NCBI GenBank assembly: GCA_022822245.1
Contig: JAJECB010000050.1
Location: 1-5,794 of the forward strand
From: Gammaproteobacteria bacterium
GTDB lineage: Bacteria > Pseudomonadota > Gammaproteobacteria > HK1
DNA: 5,794 bases
Direction of reading: 5' to 3'
Positions 1 to 5,392 of the stretch are shown piece by piece (the stretch's first letter is position 1; every line of letters starts with the position of its first letter). Both the position numbers and the translations under genes were made by a program. The notes beneath the pieces were generated by a model, which did no database searches, was not told the origin of the DNA, and was given only the letters and a program-made list of their open reading frames with translations.

Positions 1-138
1 CAAGGGCCGCCCGGCCGGGATTGGCCGGTTCCGGGGCGGCCCCTTCCACCGGGGTGATCGCCTCCCTCGTCATGGCCGGCGGCCGCCGCGGGACGATGAC
101 GCGCACCCCGGTGCAGGCCGGGGGCGGTCATCCGGAGC

Positions 139-378
139 TCAATCGAGGCGGTTGTGGGTTCCGTCGCAGAACGGCGCGCCGCTCGTGCGCTTGCACCCGC
201 AAAGGAACACCCGGCGGGCTTCTTCGAGCTCGAAGCGCTCGGGGACGAACTCCGAGCCCTTGTGGGACCCGTCGCAGAACGGCTGCCGGGCCGACTTCCC
301 GCACCGGCACCAGAAGTAGGCACCGGCATCGAGGTCGAGGCCGTAGGGAGAACGCTGGGCGATGACGGGCTCGGACAT
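139..378 (-). CDS. Small double-CDGSH iron-sulfur protein
   Basis: A 79-residue protein with two complete CDGSH-type iron-sulfur motifs. The first is C24-x-C26 ... P33-F-C35-D-G-S-H39 and the second is C60-x-C62 ... P69-F-C71-D-G-T-H75. In this family three cysteines and one histidine of each motif bind a [2Fe-2S] cluster, and all eight ligands are present. The paired-motif layout resembles CISD3/MiNT-like and bacterial CDGSH proteins, which are thought to act in redox sensing or in electron or cluster transfer. No signal peptide or membrane segment is visible, so it should be cytosolic. The ATG at 378 was chosen because GGAG (386-389) lies 7 nt upstream. The open frame continues further upstream, but that extension has no family similarity and would run into the divergent gene. 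The specific partner is unknown; the family call is very secure. Confidence 0.93.
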   Translation of the reverse strand: MSEPVIAQRSPYGLDLDAGAYFWCRCGKSARQPFCDGSHKGSEFVPERFELEEARRVFLCGCKRTSGAPFCDGTHNRLD

Positions 379-385
379 GGGCGCG

Positions 386-413
386 CTCCGGATGAACTCC
401 CCCGATCTTAGCA
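386..413 (-). promoter_or_regulatory. Candidate extended -10 promoter and RBS of the CDGSH gene
   Basis: Read on the minus strand, TG-C-TAAGAT (413 to 405) matches an extended -10 element (TGn plus a 4-of-6 match to TATAAT). It is followed by GGAG (389 to 386), 7 nt before the ATG. Transcription would start near 398 and give a leader of about 20 nt containing the ribosome binding site. I found no convincing -35 hexamer, which extended -10 promoters can lack. This is inferred from spacing and motif only. Confidence 0.4.
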
Positions 414-590
414 AGCCGCCGCCGAACCTCTCGATTGCGCCGGAGGCGGAGGCCGGGAGCGGGCGAGAGCCGCTGAGCAGGGGCATCGCGAGGCCCGATG
501 GAACCCGGTGGGCGTTCCTTTCGAGCGAATGCTCCGCCCGTGACGCCGGCCCCGCCGCGCGTCGTTCATACTTCCACGCAAGGGAGAGAG

Positions 591-611
591 ATGGAGCGCA
601 GCCTGCCGTGA
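591..611 (+). other. Six-codon mini-ORF overlapping the start of the large gene
   Basis: An ATG at 591 preceded by AGGGAG (581-586, 4 nt spacing) opens a frame encoding MERSLP and then TGA (609-611). The TGA overlaps the GTG at 608, giving a GTGA stop/start junction. It could be a leader peptide whose translation delivers ribosomes to the GTG start. It could also be the relic of an original ATG start now separated by a small indel, or chance. The overlap geometry is seen directly; a function is inference. Confidence 0.35.
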
Positions 612-2593
612 CCCGCAATCGAATAGTCGAAGAGAATGAGCTTCCCGGCGCCCCCTCGACCGAGTGGGACGTGAATGGCTGGGGCGACCCGAGCATCCAG
701 GGCTTCGGGCACGACATCAGCATCGACCGCGGCGAGACCATCTTCTTCAAGGTGAAGACGGACTCCCCGGACTACCGGATCGACATCTACCGCATGGGCT
801 GGTACGACGGGCTCGGGGCGCGCCTCGTCGACACCGTCGCGCCGTCGGTGCCGCTCCCCCAGTCCCAGCCGGAGGGCCTGCGCGACCCCGCGACGCGCCT
901 CTACGACTGCGGGAACTGGGCGGTGTCCGCGTCCTGGACGGCGCCCGAGGACGCGGTGTCGGGGATCTACTTCGCGCGCCTCGTCCGCCAGGATCCGGAG
1001 CCGGAGCCGGCCCCCTGGCGCGCGGACCATTCGCCCACCCCGCCCGCGGTCCGCCCCGAGGCGGTCGCGCACGCCTACGGCTCCCTCGGCCACGGGCGGC
1101 TCCGGATCGCCCTTCGCGAGCCGCGCGCGAGCCACATCTACTTCGTCGTTCGCGACGACGCGAGCCGCTCCGACATCCTGTTCCAGACCGCCGACACCAC
1201 CTGGCAGGCGTACAACCGCTACGGCGGGCACTGCACGTACGGGCGTCTCGATCCCGAGCACCCGCGCCAGCACGGGGGGCCGCCCCGGGCCTACAAGGTG
1301 AGCTACAACCGCCCGCTCGAGACCCGCCACTACCGGGCCGTGAACACCGTCTTCAACGCGGAGTACCCGTTCGTGCGGTTCCTCGAGGCGAACGGCTACG
1401 ACGTGAGCTACTCCACCGGGGTCGACAGCGACCGGCGGGGCGAGCTCATCGCGAACCACCGGCTCTTTCTCTCCGTGGGTCACGACGAGTACTGGTCGGG
1501 GCGCCAGCGGCGAAACGTGGAGGCGGCCCGGGACGCGGGCGTCCATCTCGCGTTCTTCAGCGGCAACGAGGTGTTCTGGAAGACCCGCTTCGAGCCGAGC
1601 ATCGACGGAAGCGAGGAGCCGCACCGGACCCTCGTCACGTACAAGGAGACCCATGCCAACGCGAAGATCGATCCGGTGCCCGACGTGTGGACGGGCACCT
1701 GGCGGGACTCGCGCCCCTTCAACCCCGAGGGGCCGCAACCGGAGAACTCGCTCACCGGCACCATCTTCACCGTGAACGCGTGGCGCAACGATCCCATCAT
1801 CGTCCCCGCCGAGTACGCCCGGCTTCGCTTCTGGCGCGATACCGACGTCGCGAGGCTCGAGCCGGGAGAGCGCGCGGTGCTCCTCAAGGGGCTGCTCGGA
1901 CACGAGTGGGACGAGGATCTGGACAACGGGTTCCGCCCGCCGGGCCTGTTCCGACTCTCCGAGACCACCATCGACAACGTGCCGTACGTGCAGGACTGCG
2001 GCTCGGTCTTCGACTCCGGCACCGCCACCCACCACCTCACCCTCTACCGCCATGCGAGCGGCGCCCTCGTCTTCGGAGCCGGCACCGTGCAATGGGCATG
2101 GGGCCTCGACGCCCACCACGACACCGAGACCGGGATGCCGCCGGAACGCCAGAACGTGGACACGACCCGGGTCGGCGTCGACCCCAACGGCCCGGATCGC
2201 AACGTCCGCCAGGCCACCGTCAACCTCTTCGCCGACATGGACGTTCAGCCCGCGACGCTCGCGCCGGACCTCGTCCGCGCGGAAGCCTCGGAAGATCGCG
2301 AGCCGCCGGTCTCGCGCATCGACGCACCGCGAGCCGGCACATCCCTCGCGCCGGGGCCGGTGGAGATCTCGGGCGCGGCGCACGACCGGGGGGGCGGACG
2401 CGTCGCCGCGGTCGAGGTGTCGGTGGACGGCGGCGCGACCTGGCATCCCGCCACCGGACGCGAGGCGTGGCGCTACGAGTGGAAGCCCGAAGGGCCGGGC
2501 CCCCGCACGATCCGGTGCCGGGCCGTCGACGACAGCGGCAACCTCGAAGTCCCCGCCGCGGGCGTCACCGTCACCCTGTCCGAGAAAGCCTGA
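608..2593 (+). CDS. N,N-dimethylformamidase large-subunit-like protein
   Basis: A 661-residue protein of the family named after the large (beta) subunit of N,N-dimethylformamidase, an iron-dependent amidohydrolase. Residues 1 to about 130 form the usual N-terminal beta-sandwich region, with the segment GDPSIQGF and, further on, YRIDIYRMGWYDG. The central domain carries GHDEYWS (H292 to S297), SGNEVFW (318-324), GHEWDED (from H432) and GTVQWAWGLD (from G492). Residues from about 565 to the end form an Ig-like domain with VEVSVDGGATW. The iron ligands of the characterised enzyme are two Tyr and one Glu; Tyr295 is a candidate, but I cannot align the set with certainty. No signal peptide is seen. 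The GTG start fits the family N-terminus and has GGAG 11 nt upstream. An ATG at 362 would overlap the divergent CDGSH gene and add 82 low-complexity residues, so it was rejected. No small-subunit gene is adjacent, so DMF hydrolysis is unproven. Confidence 0.88.
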   Translation: MTRNRIVEENELPGAPSTEWDVNGWGDPSIQGFGHDISIDRGETIFFKVKTDSPDYRIDIYRMGWYDGLGARLVDTVAPSVPLPQSQPEGLRDPATRLYDCGNWAVSASWTAPEDAVSGIYFARLVRQDPEPEPAPWRADHSPTPPAVRPEAVAHAYGSLGHGRLRIALREPRASHIYFVVRDDASRSDILFQTADTTWQAYNRYGGHCTYGRLDPEHPRQHGGPPRAYKVSYNRPLETRHYRAVNTVFNAEYPFVRFLEANGYDVSYSTGVDSDRRGELIANHRLFLSVGHDEYWSGRQRRNVEAARDAGVHLAFFSGNEVFWKTRFEPSIDGSEEPHRTLVTYKETHANAKIDPVPDVWTGTWRDSRPFNPEGPQPENSLTGTIFTVNAWRNDPIIVPAEYARLRFWRDTDVARLEPGERAVLLKGLLGHEWDEDLDNGFRPPGLFRLSETTIDNVPYVQDCGSVFDSGTATHHLTLYRHASGALVFGAGTVQWAWGLDAHHDTETGMPPERQNVDTTRVGVDPNGPDRNVRQATVNLFADMDVQPATLAPDLVRAEASEDREPPVSRIDAPRAGTSLAPGPVEISGAAHDRGGGRVAAVEVSVDGGATWHPATGREAWRYEWKPEGPGPRTIRCRAVDDSGNLEVPAAGVTVTLSEKA

Positions 2594-2761
2594 GCGACCG
2601 GGCGGCCGTGCAACCGGGAAGTCACGACAGCATGCCATCGGATTGAAGAACGAACGGCTGTCGCCGGTTCCGAGGCGCACGGAGTCGCCCGCCGGAGCGG
2701 GTGTTCCAGGACTTCGTGGCGCAGAGCTTTCGCCGGTTTCAGAACCGCTACCGAGTGGCCA

Positions 2762-3724
2762 CCGAACGTCCGCAGGAGCCTGTTCTCCGGGCTCAACAAC
2801 CTCCAGGACCTCACCCTGGACCCGCGCTACTCGGCCATCTGCGGCTACACCGAGGCGGACCTCGATGCGGTGTTCGCGCCCGAGCTGCCGGGGCTCGACC
2901 GCGATGCCATCCGCGAGTGGTACAACGGCTACTCCTGGCGGGGCGAGGAGAAGGTCTACAACCCCTTCGACATCCTGCTGCTGCTCCGCAACCGCGAGTT
3001 CCGGGCCTGGTGGTTCGAGACCGGCACCCCCGCGTTCCTCGTCGAGACCCTGTTCCGGCGCCGGATCACCTCGGTGTCCCTGGACGGGATGCTGGGCAGC
3101 AACGACCTGTTGTCCACGTTCGACGTGGAGGACATCGCAACCGAGTCGCTGCTGTTCCAGACCGGCTACCTGACGATTGCGTCCGAGGAGGATCTCGGCG
3201 GCAACCTGCTGTACCGACTGGGCTACCCGAACCGGGAGGTGCGCCAGAGCCTGAACCGGAGCCTGCTGCGCTACCTCGTGAAGGACGCGACCCGCCAGAC
3301 GGCGAACCAGGTGCACCTCTATCGGCGGCTGGAGACGAACGACTTCGCGGGGATCGAGGAGCTGTTCCGCGCCTTCTTCGCGAGCATCCCCTGCGAGTGG
3401 TACACCAACAACGACATCGCCCGCTACGAGGGCTACTACGCGAGCGTGTTCTACTCGTACTTCGCGGCCCTGGGGCTCGACGTGACCGTCGAGGACAGCA
3501 CCAGCCACGGGCGCCTCGACATGGCCGTCGAGTTCAACGACAACGTGTATCTCTTCGAGTTCAAGGTGGTGGAGTTCGCGGGCGAAGGAGGCGCGATGGC
3601 GCAGTTGCGAAGCCGCGGCTACGCCGACAAGTACCGCCACCTCGGCCGGCCGATCCACCTCGTCGCGGTGGAGTTCAGCAAGGAGACGCGCAACGTGGTC
3701 GCCTTCGAGACGGCGCGAGCATAG
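2762..3724 (+). pseudogene. 5'-truncated AAA-ATPase-like / PD-(D/E)XK nuclease family protein
   Basis: The frame encodes the C-terminal part of the AAA-ATPase-like plus PD-(D/E)XK nuclease (DUF1703-type) proteins. Family-typical segments in order are SLFSGLNNLQDLTLDPRY (from about 2777), WYNGYSW, VYNPFDILLLL, FQTGYLTI, and a nuclease core with GRLD (Asp codon 3518-3520) followed by FEFK (Glu 3557-3559, Lys 3563-3565). The ending HLVAVEFSKETRNVVAF is the normal C-terminus. Full-length members are usually over 500 residues and begin with an ATPase domain carrying a P-loop; here that N-terminal portion is absent. Between the preceding stop at 2593 and 2870 the frame is open but has no ATG, GTG or TTG. 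The GTG at 2870 is inside the conserved domain and could at best give a 284-residue fragment. The nuclease residues are intact, so the break may be recent, or a shortened product may still be made. Confidence 0.8.
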
Positions 3725-3727
3725 CCC

Positions 3728-3750
3728 GAGCGGCCCGGGACGGGGCGCTC
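3728..3750. terminator. Candidate bidirectional hairpin between convergent genes
   Basis: An inverted repeat pairs 3728-3732 (GAGCG) with 3746-3750 (CGCTC), then has one G-G mismatch, then pairs 3734-3737 with 3741-3744 around a 3-nt loop. It lies between the stop of the truncated nuclease gene (3724) and the stop of the leftward zinc-knuckle gene (3755), where a shared terminator would be expected. Neither strand has a U-tract after the stem, so it is not a canonical intrinsic terminator. Confidence 0.4.
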
Positions 3751-3754
3751 CCGA

Positions 3755-3979
3755 TCATGACGGCGGGTTCGGGATCCGTCGCCGGCGCCGGGTCCGGATC
3801 GTCGGTCTACGCTTGCGTCCGGGCGAGCGGCTCGGCCCGGGCAGGTGGAGATCGCCCCGGCCATCGACATGCGCCCTCAAGGGACCGGTGATCTGCCCCT
3901 GGCCGCCACAGACCCCGCACTCGAAAATTCCGCGCCGGCCGGAACCACCGCACCCGTGGCACGTCCGGGGGCCGCTCAT
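3755..3979 (-). CDS. Small protein with two DnaJ-type CxxCxGxG zinc knuckles
   Basis: A 74-residue protein whose first 30 residues hold two CxxCxGxG repeats: C7-x-x-C10-x-G-x-G14 and C21-x-x-C24-x-G-x-G28. These are the repeats of the DnaJ/Hsp40 cysteine-rich domain. Four cysteines are enough to bind one zinc ion, whereas DnaJ has four repeats and two zincs. There is no J domain, so it is not a co-chaperone of the usual kind; small stand-alone versions of this fold occur in proteins such as anti-TRAP. The tail after about residue 45 is rich in Arg and Pro and has no recognisable fold. The ATG at 3979 overlaps the stop of the preceding gene as ATGA and has no Shine-Dalgarno of its own, which suggests translational coupling. 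Its role is unknown. Confidence 0.62.
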   Translation of the reverse strand: MSGPRTCHGCGGSGRRGIFECGVCGGQGQITGPLRAHVDGRGDLHLPGPSRSPGRKRRPTIRTRRRRRIPNPPS

Positions 3980-4434
3980 GACCGCAGCCGCCGGCGAGCG
4001 TAGAGCTGGGACGGCTTCGTCGTCGAACCTCCGGGCTGGAACTTCACGTCCCGAGCATCGCGAGAATTGCGGGTCTCAAGACAGCGTCGGGGATCCCTGC
4101 CGAATGCCGGAACCCCGTAGAGCGTTGCGTGTAGCTCGCCCCCGGACTCGACGATCACGGCGCGATTTCGCAGTTCGTCCTCGCTGTCAGGTTGCGGATC
4201 GGCGGTGGCGTCGAACTCCAGACGCCACAGACAGGAACAGAAGGTGTCCGGATCGATGTGTGAAGAAGTCGCGTCCTGAATCGCACTCTCCTCGGTCAGG
4301 AAATTCCCGAACGCGTCGCAGGGCTCCTGAAGCTCCGTCGGCGACGGCCCGACACTGCGGCCCTCGCGGCGGGTCCGGACATGTCCACCGTGGTGCCGGG
4401 GATGCCGGAATCGGATCACCTGCTCGGGGCGCAA
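3976..4434 (-). CDS. Hypothetical protein, low-GC-biased codons, uncertain 5' end
   Basis: I do not recognise this 152-codon ORF. It looks coding: from about residue 31 the composition is that of an ordinary soluble acidic protein (for example the stretch around DPDTFCSCLWRLEFDA at 61-76, and DSEDELRNRAVIVESGGELHA at about 83-103), not the Arg/Pro/Gly-rich pattern of shadow frames here. Cysteines are at 39, 66, 68 and 118. Its codons include TCA, TCT, ACT and CTA, which are rare in neighbouring genes, so it may have been acquired separately. No ATG is in frame; the possible starts are TTG at 4434 and GTG at 4419, neither with a good Shine-Dalgarno. The first 30 residues may therefore not be translated, or the gene may have lost its 5' end. 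It starts 15 bp after the Uma2 stop and ends in an ATGA overlap with the zinc-knuckle gene. Confidence 0.5.
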   Translation of the reverse strand: MRPEQVIRFRHPRHHGGHVRTRREGRSVGPSPTELQEPCDAFGNFLTEESAIQDATSSHIDPDTFCSCLWRLEFDATADPQPDSEDELRNRAVIVESGGELHATLYGVPAFGRDPRRCLETRNSRDARDVKFQPGGSTTKPSQLYARRRLRS

Positions 4435-4449
4435 CGAAGGCCCGGGCCG

Positions 4450-5226
4450 TCAACGGCGGCGGGGCGGCGGGGAGGGTTCGGCCGGCGCCTCGCCCTCAAG
4501 CTCCGCGATGCGCGCGCGGGCTTCCTTCAGGGCGAGTGCGGCGGCCTCGCGGGCCTGTTCCGCTTCCTTGCGGGCACGGGCTTCTTCCCTCCGGGCGAAC
4601 TCAGTCTCCTCGAGGGTGAGGAGCTTGCGGCCCGTGGCGGGGTCGCGGAAACGGATCTCGCCGCCGTCCACGAACACGTCGAGCCCGAGCACGGTGCTGT
4701 GGAACACACGCTCTCCGCCCTCGATCCCGATTGGCGACAGCGGCTCGTAGTGGTCGCCGGAGAGCCGATTCCCCTGCAGGCGCGGGTCGAGCCAGTCTCC
4801 GGTCGGGTCGAAGAGCCAGTACTCGCGCACCCCGAGGCGGGCGTAGAGGTCGCGCTTGAATCCCGCATCCTGGCGCCGGGTGCTTCGGGAGGTGACCTCC
4901 AGCACGAAGTCCGGGGCCTTGCCTTCCTCCCAGAGGAGGTAGATGCGGCGCCGGCGCTTCGGCACCCCGAACACCACGAACACGTCCGGGGCCACCCGCG
5001 AGCGCGGATCTCCTTCGACGTGGTAGAGAAGCCGATTCCCCTCGACCGCGACATCGGGGCGTTCCCGGAAGTGCACGTCGAGGGCGCCTGCCGCGTAGGT
5101 GAGCGAGTCGTACTGGAAGCGGGTCTCCGCGAGCGGCAGACCGTTCGATTCGGGGTAGTGAACCCTCCGCGGCGGGGCGTAGTGGGGGCCGGGGCCGGAA
5201 AGATCGAAATGGATGTCCTCGCTCAT
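4450..5226 (-). CDS. Uma2 family PD-(D/E)XK endonuclease with C-terminal coiled coil
   Basis: A 258-residue protein of the Uma2 (DUF820) family, which has a PD-(D/E)XK restriction-endonuclease-like fold. Visible signatures are VAPDVFVV (P80, D81), FVLEVTSRST (E110 as the central acidic residue) with R117-D120 and K124 after it, and YARLGVREYWLFDP (128-141). These are the conserved core of the family and all appear intact. Residues from about 205 to 246 are rich in Ala, Glu, Arg and Lys and predict a long helix or coiled coil, followed by a Pro/Arg tail; this tail is common in Uma2 proteins. The ATG at 5226 has GGAGG (5234-5238) 7 nt upstream, the canonical arrangement. Uma2 proteins are often found in many copies per genome, and their cellular role is poorly known. 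No signal peptide or transposase partner is seen nearby. It is probably the first gene of the leftward cluster. Confidence 0.92.
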   Translation of the reverse strand: MSEDIHFDLSGPGPHYAPPRRVHYPESNGLPLAETRFQYDSLTYAAGALDVHFRERPDVAVEGNRLLYHVEGDPRSRVAPDVFVVFGVPKRRRRIYLLWEEGKAPDFVLEVTSRSTRRQDAGFKRDLYARLGVREYWLFDPTGDWLDPRLQGNRLSGDHYEPLSPIGIEGGERVFHSTVLGLDVFVDGGEIRFRDPATGRKLLTLEETEFARREEARARKEAEQAREAAALALKEARARIAELEGEAPAEPSPPPRRR

Positions 5227-5252
5227 CGCAGGGCCTCCGATGCCACGCCGGG

Positions 5253-5264
5253 CCAGTATACTCC
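5253..5264. promoter_or_regulatory. Palindromic TATACT element, possible shared -10 for divergent genes
   Basis: The octamer AGTATACT (5255-5262) is a perfect palindrome and gives TATACT, a 5-of-6 match to the -10 consensus, on both strands. On the minus strand, transcription would start about 22 nt before the Uma2 ATG, just upstream of its GGAGG. On the plus strand, it would start near 5269 and give a leader of about 120 nt before the transporter gene. No good -35 hexamer is seen at 16-18 nt on either side. Such AT-rich octamers are rare in this GC-rich DNA, which is part of the reason to call it. Confidence 0.42.
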
Positions 5265-5288
5265 GGCGACCGAGGCCACGCCGATCCG

Positions 5289-5306
5289 AAAGGAGCTACC
5301 ATGTAG
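5289..5306 (+). promoter_or_regulatory. Strong ribosome binding site followed by start-stop (ATGTAG)
   Basis: AAAGGAG (5289-5295) is the best Shine-Dalgarno in the window. With ideal 5-nt spacing it precedes ATG (5301-5303), and the next codon is TAG (5304-5306). A ribosome starting here would terminate at once. Past the TAG the same frame stays open for 21 codons and ends in a TGA (5370-5372) that overlaps another ATG (5369), which is in frame with the downstream gene. It may be a regulatory start-stop site in the leader of the binding-protein gene, or a small leader gene killed by a nonsense mutation at codon 2. Confidence 0.5.
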
Positions 5307-5392
5307 CATCCAGGACGGCTCGAATCGCTATCGTCCAGAACTCGAAGCCGCATCATCAGGCATTTGAAATGACACCACGAAAGGGAGCCAAC

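Noticed and set aside
1..106. A possible 5' end of another minus-strand gene (GTG at 106, ATG at 73, open to the left edge)
   Set aside because: Only 24-35 codons are visible, there is no clear Shine-Dalgarno, and the Ala/Pro/Gly-rich peptide matches nothing I know. Other frames are also open here.
567..572. CATACT as a -10 for the large gene
   Set aside because: It is only a 4-of-6 match, with no -35 at the right distance and no extended -10.
362..607. An 82-codon N-terminal extension of the large gene from ATG 362
   Set aside because: It overlaps the divergent CDGSH gene, crosses its likely promoter, has no signal peptide or domain, and the family-like N-terminus starts at about 608.
566..3658. 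A 1030-codon open frame on the minus strand, opposite the large amidohydrolase-like gene and the nuclease remnant
   Set aside because: It is antisense to two frames with clear family motifs, its composition is the Val/Arg/Gly/Ala-rich pattern typical of shadow frames in GC-rich DNA, and no domain is recognisable in it.
3773..3800. Inverted repeat GATCCG / CGGATC with an inner GGCGCC
   Set aside because: The stem is only 6 bp around a 16-nt loop, it falls inside the zinc-knuckle coding frame, and such matches are expected by chance at this GC content.
3813..4619. A 268-codon plus-strand ORF across the zinc-knuckle gene, the hypothetical gene and the Uma2 tail
   Set aside because: The sequence is Arg/Pro/Ser-rich without any domain and runs opposite three better-supported minus-strand genes.
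5313..5336. GGACG / CGTCC hairpin in the transporter leader, considered as a riboswitch or attenuator
   Set aside because: It is a five-base-pair stem with a 14-nt loop and no U-tract or conserved riboswitch core.
4381..5367. A 328-codon plus-strand ORF opposite the Uma2 gene
   Set aside because: It is antisense to an unmistakable Uma2 protein with a canonical ribosome binding site, so it is a shadow frame.
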